From Rhizodiscina lignyota (lineage: Eukaryota; Ascomycota; Dothideomycetes; Aulographales; Rhizodiscinaceae), in NCBI GenBank assembly GCA_010015805.1, contig ML978138.1:124001-188000 (forward strand): a stretch of 64,000 bases of DNA, read 5' to 3'. Below, one piece after another: positions 1-12,788 of this stretch. The position numbers and the translations under genes are program-made. Each line of letters opens with the position of its first letter. Positions within the stretch are counted from its first letter, which is position 1. The notes under the pieces are model-generated. The model ran no database searches, was not told the DNA's origin, and saw only the letters and a program-made list of their open reading frames with translations.

Positions 1-2525
<2,525 letters not shown>

Positions 2526-3099
2526 GCTCTTGAAGGAGTTGGAATGGAGAAGAGAGAATGTTTTGAAACGTGTAAGAAATAGCTTATCCGTCTATGAGCC
2601 CTCAAACCTGTAAACAGTAAATTGTTCTTTATGCTAACAGAAGAAATAGCAGTCCGCCAGCAAACGTATTTCTGTAGGGTGACTAAGGTCCATTCTCCGC
2701 TTCACATTTCGATCAACGTCTTTCCCGAATCCTAAGAAAAACACTTGCTGTCAATTCATAGGATGCACGGTGTCACTATATGAAACTGTATGCAATACGA
2801 AAGTACTTGTGTTGAGCAAAGCATTTTTATTATTGACGCTCCAAAGGAGCGCAAATTGTAATGCTATCCTGTCCTGTTCAATGGTTAGCCCTGTCGCAAC
2901 CGTTAAACACCGCAGACCATGGAAGCCCAAAGACTGCCTCCAATCGAAATCTCAAACTCCATTTTCCGTCGATGTCCGAAGACTTATCCATCCTTTGAAC
3001 CGAAGTATGGAGATCTATGTACAATCAGAAAATGAGAAGACTACCTGACTATGGAGTATCTGATGATTGCTCATCTTCATTTCCCTCCACTACAGTGGA
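2526..3099. other. Intergenic between convergent genes
   Basis: This holds the 3' ends of the sulfatase gene and of the minus-strand gene at 3100-3726. No gene, RNA or repeat was recognised. Confidence 0.5.
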
Positions 3100-3726
3100 T
3101 CATCTTTTACGATTTGGACTCTGGAGCAAAAAGCGATCGAGACGGCTGCTCACTTCGTCTAATCCGCAAGAGAAAATATCCCTTGGCGGAGACGAGACAG
3201 ACAAAGTGGGTGAAGAAGGGGGAGTTCTAGTCACACCGTTCACAAGAGGAGACGACTCACGCATCATCTGAAAGAAGAACTCACGAGCTGGTGCTGCGGG
3301 CTGTTTGTCGGGCTTTGGAGCGGATGGTGGATATGGAAACACGTGGGACTTGCGCTCACGAGCCTCATATATGACCATCCCAAAGGAGCGACCAGGAGAC
3401 GTAGGCGGCCAATCGGCCGGGGATGGAAGAGGCGATGTAACTGGAGTCCTAGACGTAATGACGGTAGGAGACGGAAAGAGCACTAGTTTAATCGGGTTTG
3501 GGGCACTTGGGGAGCTGCGGCGGTCTCTGCCAACATGGCCTCCAGGAACTACAGCCACGTTCATACCGTAGTGGTAGTTACTTGTTGGTAGGCTCTCATT
3601 GGTCAACGCAGAGTTGGCAGTTATGGTCGGGCTGATGTCTCCGGCGGTCGGGTTCGATGAGCTCCTGTGCGGGTGAGCGGGCTTAAGGGGCCAAACGTGA
3701 GAGGCAATGTCTCTCAGAGTTGGCAT
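3100..3726 (-). CDS. Hypothetical Pro/Ser-rich protein, 208 aa
   Basis: I do not recognise this protein. The start chosen is the ATG at 3726, because a TATAAAT box lies 58 bp upstream (3784-3790); the open frame itself continues up to 3915. The product is rich in Pro and Ser with several SP and TP dipeptides and short PPSSP-like stretches, so it is probably disordered and a possible target of proline-directed kinases. No signal peptide, membrane segment or known domain is visible. It converges with the sulfatase gene. The unbroken frame and Pro/Ser bias support a real gene, but transcription is unproven. Confidence 0.5.
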   Translation of the reverse strand: MPTLRDIASHVWPLKPAHPHRSSSNPTAGDISPTITANSALTNESLPTSNYHYGMNVAVVPGGHVGRDRRSSPSAPNPIKLVLFPSPTVITSRTPVTSPLPSPADWPPTSPGRSFGMVIYEARERKSHVFPYPPSAPKPDKQPAAPAREFFFQMMRESSPLVNGVTRTPPSSPTLSVSSPPRDIFSCGLDEVSSRLDRFLLQSPNRKR

Positions 3727-3783
3727 GGTGTTGAGGGGAAAGGGAACGCTGCCGAATAGATTTACACTGTGACTGTGGGTGAA

Positions 3784-3790
3784 ATTTATA
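3784..3790 (-). promoter_or_regulatory. TATA box for the 3100-3726 gene
   Basis: TATAAAT on the minus strand, 58 bp upstream of the ATG at 3726. It favours that ATG over the longer frame to 3915. Confidence 0.4.
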
Positions 3791-4885
3791 CACCGTTCAA
3801 TGGTGAGGTCAGAAGGTGATCGAGGTCGGACAAAGAACTTTGTGACGCGGAACAAGGACAACAATGGCATTATGCATTGTACAACTTCAAAGACAGCTCC
3901 ATAAGTTGATGTCACAAGCAGTTTGGTAGAAGAGCATGGAAATTGGGTACAGGTCTGTTTGCAGATATAGCTATGTCGATTAAATGGAAGTGATTAAGCA
4001 TTAAGCCCACCAAAGCGACTCACGTTCGCAGTTGCGCCTGCGCCGCCTGCATCTGAGTGCTGACGCGGAACGGGTATTCCTTTGAGGGCCTGAGATCTTT
4101 TCGACCGATTTCTCTGTCGTTCTGGACTTCCGCGGTGGAGTATTTGTGGCTGGCGGTAAAAGAACCGACGCGAAACACAATCCTGCCTTATGCTATGTTT
4201 GCGTAGACGAGATATCGTATCAATCCGCTTTTAACCTGCACGAGATCTTGTTGAAGTTCTCTGCGTCATTTGGGAAGCGGGATGCAGCGAATAGCGTCTA
4301 CAGTAACAGGTAGGCGTATCGGCTAACGCCGCCTGCAGCTAGAAGTATCTGACGTGCTCGATGCACATATGCGCTGGTACTTCTCTATAAAGACTGAGAA
4401 GTTACGCGTAGAGCTCGTTCACGAGGAGCTTACGCGGGATTCGAGGTCCGATGTGGTGCACGACGTTGCGGAACAGCTCGGCAGCTGCCCTAGTATTAAA
4501 AGCCGCTCCGCTGGACGCTTCTGAAGCGCTTGCCGAAACGGTGCAAGAAGATAAATTCAGTCGTATATAGATTGCTTTGGTGGTCTTCTGTTTGAGTACA
4601 GTATCTATATATGAGTCATTGATGTTGGTGTTCACTAATAATCGCGCAGCTTTAGTTAGCTTTCACTCTGTACCCATATCCCATCTCAACTGGAAATAAA
4701 TTATAGTCGGGACACATAAAATGTGAGATGATTTTGTTTGTGAATAATATAGAGACTCACTATGATCCGAGATCCAAACTCCAACTGAGATGATTTCAAA
4801 TTCAATCAAGAGTATGCATTCTGCTTGCGTTTGATGCAATGAGGCTTCTCGTGGGCATCATTGTCGCCATTCTCATACCCTTATC
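3791..4885. other. Intergenic, about 1.1 kb
   Basis: No convincing gene. The short frames, including one at 4402-4635 on the minus strand, have no recognisable domain. The right half becomes AT-rich (about 4600-4800). It lies upstream of the 3100-3726 gene and downstream of the 4886-6160 gene. Confidence 0.5.
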
Positions 4886-6160
4886 TTAAGAATGATAACA
4901 TTCGGAACGGCTCTTGAGCATCTTGAAGATCTCCATCACCTCATCCAACTTATCCGGGAAATCCTGAGAAGATTCACCGGAGTTTATAGGACGGTACTGG
5001 AGCATCTTGAAGATCTCGTCAATTGCGTCCTCATCTGAGCCTTCGTCAATCATCTTGTTAATCGCATCTAACTTCTTTTCAGTCTGAGACTTATAGAAGC
5101 TAGACGAACGGCGAACTTCATATCTAGGGGTCTTGGACTCACTGAGAAGCTTGATCCGACTCTCGGCCTCCTTCGCTGACTTGGCTGAGTCCGCACCATG
5201 GAGAAGTCCTCGGACTGCCACAGGGTGGTGACGGACAGTAAAAATGTTGGCTGTTGGCTCTGGCTCAGCCGAGCGGAAGACGAAGGAGGGTAGCCTCGCT
5301 GTCAGACGCTCCTCAATTGGGGGGCGTCTGAATAGACGATCATCATCATCAGATGCTTTATTCAGCATGAACTCCGGGATGGAGCCAAGCGCGGGACTTG
5401 GAAAAGATGCGAGGATCGGGGTTGAAGGGATGGCAACGAGCTCAGGATCAACCGCCTTTGCCGGAGGCGGCGACTGAGGAAGGGGGATTGGAGGTGATGC
5501 CAAGCGGTTCACTGCTGATACTGAAGGTACCAACAACGCAGTGACGTGTGGGCCACGAAGCCTGGCCGGAGGAGGCGACTGGGGAAGAGGAATGAGAATC
5601 ATAGCCAGGCGGTCTACCGCTGACGCTGAAGGGACCACCAAAGGAGATGGTAACGACAGCGCAGCTGGGTCAGAACCACCAAGCCTAGCCGGAGGAGGTG
5701 AGTGGGGAAGAGAGAAACGAGGAGGAGACAATCGACCAGCAGCAGCCATTGAGAGAGGCGTGATGCTCAGTGTAGGCGCGTTTGCCAGAGTCGGAGATTC
5801 TGGCAGAGGGCCCACAGAGAATCGTCTCGCATCAGTGACGTCCATAGAAGAAGACTCAAGCCAGGCGTATGACGCCGGGTCGAGCATGTCCTCCAGGGAG
5901 TGCTTGCCGATCATGATCGGTTTCTCATTGATCTCGACGTCTTCATCGAGGATATGTGTGATATCCTCCATGTCGGTGAGATCAATCACACTGCCGCCAG
6001 TTGAACTGACGGAGCGGGGGTTGGATCGTGGGGAAGTCTTCATATTGGTGTTAGTGTGTGAGCCTTCCACAAACTCGCAGTCGCTGAAGTCCTCACCGAA
6101 GTTCTTCTCAACCATTCCCAAAGAATCAACTCTAGAAGTAGTCGAAGACGCCATGTTCAT
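4886..6160 (-). CDS. Hypothetical disordered protein with SUMO-interaction-like motif
   Basis: Unassigned protein of 424 residues read from the ATG at 6160 (a second in-frame ATG lies two codons on; the upstream extension to 6250 lacks an ATG). In order: a Ser/Thr-rich acidic N-terminus; VIDLTD at residues 58-63 followed by acidic residues, the classical form of a SUMO-interaction motif; a Pro/Ser-rich middle with three imperfect repeats built on LPxSPPPA; and a charged C-terminus with two copies of an EIFKML segment after acidic residues, probably short amphipathic helices. There is no signal peptide or membrane span. The layout suggests a nuclear scaffold or regulator, but that is inference. 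No intron is needed. Confidence 0.6.
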   Translation of the reverse strand: MNMASSTTSRVDSLGMVEKNFGEDFSDCEFVEGSHTNTNMKTSPRSNPRSVSSTGGSVIDLTDMEDITHILDEDVEINEKPIMIGKHSLEDMLDPASYAWLESSSMDVTDARRFSVGPLPESPTLANAPTLSITPLSMAAAGRLSPPRFSLPHSPPPARLGGSDPAALSLPSPLVVPSASAVDRLAMILIPLPQSPPPARLRGPHVTALLVPSVSAVNRLASPPIPLPQSPPPAKAVDPELVAIPSTPILASFPSPALGSIPEFMLNKASDDDDRLFRRPPIEERLTARLPSFVFRSAEPEPTANIFTVRHHPVAVRGLLHGADSAKSAKEAESRIKLLSESKTPRYEVRRSSSFYKSQTEKKLDAINKMIDEGSDEDAIDEIFKMLQYRPINSGESSQDFPDKLDEVMEIFKMLKSRSECYHS

Positions 6161-7242
6161 GTACTCCGCTTTTTGGGGGGTAACGGAGGGGATTGAAGTT
6201 GGAATTTTGTTGGATGAAGAACTCGTGATTGACAAGATAGCAGAAATCAAAAGCTGAGTGGCAGGAGATTTCTGTTAGGTGGTGAGGAGGACTGAAAGAC
6301 CGGGAAGCCTGAGGAGCAGAATGAAGAAGGGAGATTGATGACTAGATATACCCCTTAAGATAGTGACGAGGAACTGGCTCAACCCAACTCCCAAGGTCCT
6401 CAAACAATGGCATTATAGTGTAATAGAAAAAAAAACATTGTCATTTGACAAAGAGGGGCCATTTCAAAGAAAGTGACTTGTGATCTGAGCAATGAGCGTC
6501 GATTTGACACAACGGGTGACGATGCAATGGAAAGAGATGTGAGCATGTATACAAATCAGAACATTGACATTGACAAGATGTTGAATGATTGACCCGCGCC
6601 AAATGGAATAGATATAGAGAAGTTATTGCAAAATTTGCAACATGTTGATGTTTGATCAAACAATGCAGACCTGAGATTGTTCAAGAGAGACAAAGAACGG
6701 AAAAGAGACATCGGACCAGCGACCTTGCTCTGTACAGGCAAAGGGTTGAGGAGCTCATGGTCCAGCAGAACGCGCATTTTGAAGCAATCTATGAGATCTC
6801 TGAGCCCATTACGAACGATATGTCTTTCAATGCGTCCGCTGCGGTTTGCTGGTCAAAGGCATCTGCGCCATTCTGGATGATGGGTCGTTTTCCGTGGGTT
6901 ACAACATGTCTCTCATTGTCAGATGGTTTCGGACAGTGATAATTTTATCAAACACAGACTAGTGAATTCACTACAAGCAATTAAGTTGAGTAGTGATTTG
7001 GTAAGAAGGGCATTTGAGAAATGTAGTGGAAGTTTGAGAGGTATGAAGGTGGAGGTTCTGCCTGTGCGGCCGCTCGCACGGCCGTGCGGGGAAACGGAGC
7101 TTTTGATTTCGAAGCTTCCACATCAATTTCGTTAACCGCAGCTATTCCGAGAGCTCAGTACTCTTGAGCATTTAAAGCCAATTGTTTGGCTCTCGTTTCC
7201 TAATCCTTTGTTAATAATGAACCGCTTGGTGACTTAGCAACG
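6161..7242. other. Divergent intergenic region, about 1.1 kb
   Basis: This separates the minus-strand gene at 4886-6160 from the D-lactate dehydrogenase gene at 7243. Short open frames on both strands overlap and have no domain. The only distinctive element is the GC-rich palindrome at 7075-7088. Confidence 0.5.
7075..7088. promoter_or_regulatory. 14-bp perfect palindrome upstream of D-lactate dehydrogenase
   Basis: CGCACGGCCGTGCG reads the same on both strands. It lies 155 bp before the ATG at 7243 and inside a longer GC-rich block (about 7063-7091). It contains CGG/CCG half sites of the kind bound by Zn2Cys6 regulators. A GCGGGG hexamer fitting the CreA carbon-repression consensus SYGGRG overlaps its right edge (7086-7091). 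The binding role is inference. Confidence 0.35.
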
Positions 7243-9212
7243 ATGAATCACATCCGGCGCGTCGCAGTTCCTCGACAAGCTCCCTCTTCCCCCATAAGAG
7301 CTTTTCCGATACCTGCTCAAGCGGAGGCGCGTGTCGCACAATCGAGCGCTTTTGTAGTAAGACGCTACGCGTCTAATGACTCCAAAGATGAGGAAAAGGG
7401 ATCCTTCAAGTCCCAGCTTTATGAGAGCTCTGCGGCACGCCTGCAGAGGGAGCGTGAGGAGCAGGCGCGGTTCGCGAATGTAAAGCGAAACAGATTCGAA
7501 GGCGACGAAGGGGAGACGAGAAGCAACCCACTGCTTGCAAACAGTGTGTGGGCAATTGGTGAGGCAATATATCTTCTAGTTTAATCGAACTCTGGCTTAT
7601 CCATTGTAGTACTTGCCATATCCTCGTATGCAGCCTATCGTTTTGGCTATTCTGCAGACCACCCTCCGAACCCCAATTCTACGATCCCTCTCGAGTCGAC
7701 CGTCGCGCCACAACTCGATGCATCCGAGACTACACTGCAAGCTGCTTGGGCGGATATGCGTGCGATTGTCGGCGATGAGAATGTCTCTACGAACATGGAC
7801 GATCGTGCAACTCATGCTCACTCGGAATGGTCTTCATATCTGGCAAACCAGTCGGAGATAGCGTTCATGGTTGTTCGCCCTGGGTCAACGGAAGATGTTT
7901 CAAATATCCTGAAAGTCTGCCATCGGAGGAAGATTCCTGTCACCGCGTACTCCGGCGGTACATCTCTCGAAGGACACTTTGCACCGACACGAGGTGGAAT
8001 AACGCTCGAATTCAGTCGCATGAATGAGATTGTCCGACTAGATCAGGAGGATATGGATGTGATCGTCCAACCGGGCCTAGGTTGGGAAGACTTGAATGAA
8101 ACCCTTGCCCAGCACAATCTATTCTTCCCTCCAGACCCAGGGCCAGGTGCGCAAATTGGTGGTATGGTTGGTACTGGCTGCAGTGGAACAAATGCGTACC
8201 GCTATGGCACGATGAGGGAATGGGTCTTGGCGCTTACAGTCGTACTTGCAGATGGGACGGTAATTAAGACACGCCAAAGGCCACGAAAGAGCAGTGCTGG
8301 ATATGACTTGACGAAGATCTTCATTGGTGCTGAGGGGACGCTGGGTATCGTCACGGAAGCGACTCTGAAAGTCACAAGCAGGCCCATGAACACGAGTGTC
8401 GCAGTCTGCACATTCCCGACCGTCAAGGACGCGGCAGACTGTGTGTTCAAGGTTGTCGGTGCTGGTGTCCCAATTGCGGCGGTTGAGCTGCTGGACGATG
8501 CGCAGATGAAGTGTATCAATGATATTGGCTCAACAACCCGAAAGTGGACCGAAGCACCGACTTTGCTCTTCAAGTTTGCAGGAACACCGACATCTGTGAA
8601 GGAGCATATCTCGATCGTTCAATCGCTCGCGAAACAAACAAAATCGAAGACCTTTGAGTTTGCAAAGAATGGAGAGCAATCAGATGAGCTTTGGTCGGCC
8701 AGAAAAGAGGCGCTGTGGAGTACCATGGCCAAGGCTAAACCTGGAGATAAAGTCTGGACTACTGATGTAGCCGTTCCGATCAGCAGGCTACCGGATTGCA
8801 TCGAGGAGACGCGAAAGGACCTCAAGGAAAGTGGTCTATTTGCTACGATTCTTGGGCACGTTGGAGATGGTAACTTTCATAGTAAGATATTCACCTGTAA
8901 ACTTGCCTCTGTGCTCGGTAATTTCTAACTCCTTGTGTAGCAATCCTCCTTTACAACGAAAACACGGAGCGAGATATTGCTGAAGATGTCGTTCACCGCA
9001 TGGTGAAGCGTGCAATCGAAATGGAAGGAACTGCTACTGGGGAGCATGGCGTGGGTCTAGTCAAACGCGACTACCTGCCTCACGAACTTGGCGAGACAAC
9101 TGTAGATGCGATGAGAAAGCTCAAGTTAGCTTTCGACCCGCTCTGCTTGTTGAACTGTGACAAGATTGTGCGAGTACAGAAACCAAAACCTGGAGAATTA
9201 CAGGAGTGGTGA
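7243..9212 (+). CDS. Mitochondrial D-lactate dehydrogenase (cytochrome), FAD-linked
   Basis: Oxidises D-lactate to pyruvate and passes electrons to cytochrome c in the mitochondrion. Three exons, 7243-7558, 7610-8881 and 8941-9212, with introns of 51 and 59 bp, give 619 residues. The Arg-rich N-terminus without acidic residues is a mitochondrial presequence. A mildly hydrophobic stretch around residues 106-121, beginning just after the first splice, may anchor it to the inner membrane. The FAD-binding PCMH domain follows, with AYSGGTSLEGH and GTGCSGTNAYRYG motifs. The C-terminal oxidase domain has GHVGDGNFH, formed across the second intron, and GEHGVGLVKR. It corresponds to yeast DLD1-type enzymes. 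A related 2-hydroxyglutarate dehydrogenase is less likely because of the presequence plus membrane segment. Confidence 0.93.
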
Positions 9213-9516
9213 GTTGCTGTACCTTGCGCGGTGGGTAGGAAATGAGACGTTTATGCCACCAAATTCGTTCCAATATATGAAAACTTTCAACGAACGCCTT
9301 AACTTTTGCAATATTGTGATGAGTTATTTACCAATTCACTTCAGTTCACGCCGTTCCCGAGCGGTCCTTTGCTTCTAAGAATTTCAATTAGCTCACAAGC
9401 ATGTCACACTACTAGCAGAGTCATTTCAACCTCGTTTGAATAAGCGGGAAATTTTCATATTGTCACATCACTTCTAAACTCCAGATGCTTCCGAGCATTT
9501 ACACAAAAACCGCAGT
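9213..9516. other. Intergenic between convergent genes
   Basis: About 300 bp between the stop of the D-lactate dehydrogenase gene and the stop of the WW-domain gene. Nothing recognisable. Confidence 0.5.
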
Positions 9517-10368
9517 TTAATCCAACGCGGCTCCAATGAGTGCTCCAGTGAGCAGACCACGACCCACAACTCCTCTCCTATAGGGCCTCAGACCAACACC
9601 AATCGGCCGAGCATACGCGTACCGTGGCCTGAGAAATGCCGGATCCGGACGCGCATATACCCCCGCATCATACGGACTATAGCCAACTGCATTCGGGGGG
9701 TAGAAATTGCCGCGCACCGTTGTTGGAGGCTCCATGTAGACGGCCCGTCCACCTTGGTCATGGCGCATGTACTGCGGCTCTCCAGTCTCGACCGCGCGAC
9801 TCATCGCCTGGCGAGACGCGACATGTTGTGCATATGCATCGCGCTCCTGCTCTGCCATCTCCATCTCGGTCGTGCTTGAATAGCCGCCGAAGTTTGCTTT
9901 GAGGTTGTTCTTGAACTTCTTGCCGAATTGTTTCACGCCGTTCGAGTTGTTTGACGCCGGTCTTTGTGGGAGGTCGGCGGGGACGGGGCCCATTCCACGG
10001 CTGTTGGAATACAGCTCCTCGTCGTCGCTGCTGTCGTCGTATGCGTGGTGGCTCTTCATGTCACGACTCATGTCATGACTCTTTTCTGGAGGAGCGGAGC
10101 CATGGCCGCTACGACGCTTTGGTGCCAGGCTGCTCATGTATTCTTCGTCATCGAATGGGTGGTGCCAGATGGATCGTGGAGGCTTGCAGGTCGTGTCGAC
10201 AAAAAACTGATGTTTGGTCTCTGGGTCGAAAGAGCGGACCCAGCCTGCTGGGAGAGGACGTTGCTCGTCTTCCATCGAACGACGAACATCTGGCGCAGGG
10301 ACGCCGAGGGTCGATCGCCCCGGACTGGTAGCATTGGTGTAGCTTGGTGGTGCGTCCATGTCCTTCAT
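9517..10368 (-). CDS. WW-domain protein with a PPSY motif
   Basis: Single-exon gene for 283 residues. A WW domain spans about residues 38-72: the LPAGW start (Trp43), the aromatic pair Phe55-Phe56 and Trp68 followed by Pro71. WW domains bind proline motifs such as PPxY. The protein carries such a motif itself, PPSY at residues 7-10. The middle is acidic and Ser-rich with a Met/His/Asp/Ser patch. The C-terminus is rich in Tyr, Pro and Arg and ends in a short Gly/Ala-rich hydrophobic segment. There is no signal peptide. It may be an adaptor, perhaps of an Rsp5-type ubiquitin ligase route, but no catalytic domain is present and the function is open. Confidence 0.85.
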   Translation of the reverse strand: MKDMDAPPSYTNATSPGRSTLGVPAPDVRRSMEDEQRPLPAGWVRSFDPETKHQFFVDTTCKPPRSIWHHPFDDEEYMSSLAPKRRSGHGSAPPEKSHDMSRDMKSHHAYDDSSDDEELYSNSRGMGPVPADLPQRPASNNSNGVKQFGKKFKNNLKANFGGYSSTTEMEMAEQERDAYAQHVASRQAMSRAVETGEPQYMRHDQGGRAVYMEPPTTVRGNFYPPNAVGYSPYDAGVYARPDPAFLRPRYAYARPIGVGLRPYRRGVVGRGLLTGALIGAALD

Positions 10369-10921
10369 AGCTACTGCTTTTGAAGACTAGCTGATATCCT
10401 GTGAGGTAGAGGTGGTGCAGGTGAGGTATTAAAGGCGGAAGAGACTGATCGAACTGGCGTGTCGGTGCGAAGGGAAACATGGCAACGACGCTTCATTAAA
10501 TATTCCTGAATTGCACTCCTGAACATTTTGATCGACAACAGCTATGTTATTTACTCTCATCGCCCCGAACAGCTCTGCGTTTGTCATGCGGTCCCCTAAT
10601 CCTGAATGGTGATGGATTCCGAGCTACTATCCAAAAGCGGGCACATTGCGAGCAAGGGTCTGCAGTTCCGAGCTTGCTTCAGCCACAACACCTTCATCGT
10701 GAGAAGCATGTTGGAATTCTAAATCAGGCTGAGGATGGACGTTGGGTTCTGCGTGATCTCGGAGATTGGTTTCTGGATAGGAAACGCTGCCCTGCATGGC
10801 TGAAGCATTTCCATGTCGTCATTAATGCCGATGAGGCCGAGTTCGACATCCATACCTAGGGAAGTGGTATATCTCACATGTGATCAAGGGAGACAAGTAG
10901 ATATGAAAGCGAGCCAAGAAG
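10369..10921. other. Intergenic, about 550 bp
   Basis: Promoter side of the WW-domain gene and 3' side of the enoyl-CoA hydratase gene. No gene or repeat was recognised. Confidence 0.5.
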
Positions 10922-11770
10922 TCATAGCTGGCCTTGTTTTCGAGCTCCCCCAAATGCTCCGTGGCGTCCTGCACCACCACTAAATTTCGCGGCCCCTTCA
11001 ATGCTTTCCGTCTCAACGATTTTGATTCCATTGTCGAATTCATTATGCATGGCGTCCGTGAAACTCGTAGCATTATAAGCAGCATAATAGCAGCTCGCCC
11101 GATCCGCATTCATACAGCCCTGCGGAAAGCCCACAAGCTGCCTCGCAATCTCCATCGCTTCATCAAACCCCTTTCCCTTCGGCACAACGCGGTTCGCCAG
11201 GCCCATCGCGAGCGCCTCTTGAGCTCCCACCGCTCGACCTGTGAGAATCATGTCGAGCGCTCTGCCTAGTCCAACAATCGCCTGCAGTCTCACAGTCCCA
11301 CCATCTATCAGCGGCACGCCCCATCTGCGGCAGAAGACGCCGAAAACGGCATCCTCTTCGACGACGCGCATGTCGGCGAACAGGCTGAGCTCGAGGCCGC
11401 CGGCGACGGCGTAACCAGATACTGCGCAGATGACGGGTTTCTGTATCTGGAGCCGGGAAGGGCCCATGGGCCCGATATTGCGACCATTGATGTCGACAGG
11501 CTCAGGATGCTGGATGCTCTGCTTTGACCCTTGTGTCTTTGCTAGCTCCTGGAGATCGAATCCAGCGCAGAACGTCCCATTATCGCCGTGGAAGACACAG
11601 ACTTTCTGGCTCTCATCACTTTCGAAACCGAGGAATGCGTCGTAGAGTTTCTGTGCAGTTGCTTTGTTTACGGCATTGCGTTTGTGCTGGCGGTTGAGGG
11701 TGATGATCGAGATTCCTTCTGTGGTTGGTTTGATGATGACCGAGTCTGGCTCTGAATCATTTGTATCCAT
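10922..11770 (-). CDS. Enoyl-CoA hydratase/isomerase (crotonase family)
   Basis: Single-exon protein of 282 residues; ATG at 11770 chosen because the upstream extension to 11803 is not conserved-looking. Crotonase fold proteins act on acyl-CoA thioesters. Visible motifs are CAGFDL (oxyanion-hole segment near residue 75), GYAVAGGLEL with the first catalytic-type Glu, and VPLIDGGTVRL where many hydratases carry the second Glu; here that place is Asp. The usual TGR and LAMGLANRVVP segments follow. The last residues, GQL, are not a peroxisomal PTS1 signal and no mitochondrial presequence is evident, so the protein is probably cytosolic. Which acyl-CoA reaction it performs cannot be told. Confidence 0.88.
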   Translation of the reverse strand: MDTNDSEPDSVIIKPTTEGISIITLNRQHKRNAVNKATAQKLYDAFLGFESDESQKVCVFHGDNGTFCAGFDLQELAKTQGSKQSIQHPEPVDINGRNIGPMGPSRLQIQKPVICAVSGYAVAGGLELSLFADMRVVEEDAVFGVFCRRWGVPLIDGGTVRLQAIVGLGRALDMILTGRAVGAQEALAMGLANRVVPKGKGFDEAMEIARQLVGFPQGCMNADRASCYYAAYNATSFTDAMHNEFDNGIKIVETESIEGAAKFSGGAGRHGAFGGARKQGQL

Positions 11771-12788
11771 TCTGGCTTCACAATCAACTGATTGACGATA
11801 CAAAAGGATGGGAATATGTAACAGGTATGTAGTGAATGTTTTGATTTAATTATGTAAATTTTTAAATTAGATAAAAGGGAAGGGTCGAGATGTCAGACGA
11901 ATCACAAGCATCGTCGTCAAGTTTTGCCGAGGCACAAGTAAGCACCAGTGAATAGCTACTCATCTTGAATTCTTGGACGACGCTTAGATTCGATCGGCGA
12001 TATTACTTTTAATACTTTCCGTGCTAGCTACCTTTGCTCTTTGGACTAATTGACGAGCATTTTCAACCTTGACACCACACCGGCATATTAGCTGATCTAA
12101 CTTGATTCCTCTCGATCAACAAATAGCTGCTATTCACCCCGTCTCCTTCCCTACATAAACACTACATTTTGCATCCAACCTCATCCTTCCGTGCTTAATC
12201 GTAATAGCAGGCAATTCTCTGATTAAACTACCACAGAGAAGTTCGAAGACAGCCTCGCAGCACGGTCATCCATCACTACCCTTTCCGTCCGCCTCGCGCA
12301 GTCGCGAGTCGCACGTCACATCCTTGGTGTATGTGCGGCTTCGAAGCACTCCTTGAGAGTTCCAAAATCAAAAGAGAAGTATGGAGAAGAAATGTCATAT
12401 CACAATAACGAACCCTTCGATGCACTCTGCAACATTAAACCACCTTAAACGGTCTCGAGCCTTTGATTGCAGATTCTCTGCTAGCCAGGAAGCGACCATG
12501 AGTATCACCTTAACTAAAAGGTCAAACTCGCAAGTGTTTCCCACACGCGCTCGGGCGCCACCGGGAAGGGGTTGGATGTGCTCGTGATTGTACAAGCGAA
12601 GCTCTCGAAAACTGCAGTCAGAATACAGATTCAGGAAGGACATGAGTTGCGTTGGCAGTGTGTTAAAAATGGACAAGGCGTCTCGTGATTGGGTTTCCTA
12701 TCCTCTGCTTGGCCATTTCAATGTTCGACATTCTTTCCATGGGCTGTCTTTGGCATCCATAATTCAAGCATCTCGGCTGCAATGATTC
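11771..12788. other. Intergenic, about 1 kb
   Basis: Lies upstream of the enoyl-CoA hydratase gene and downstream of the minus-strand hydrolase gene. Overlapping short frames at 12381-12676 on both strands carry no domain or plausible splice continuation. Nothing else was seen. Confidence 0.5.

Noticed and set aside
10922-10930. C-terminal GQL of the enoyl-CoA hydratase as a peroxisomal signal
   Set aside because: It does not fit the PTS1 consensus (SKL-like).
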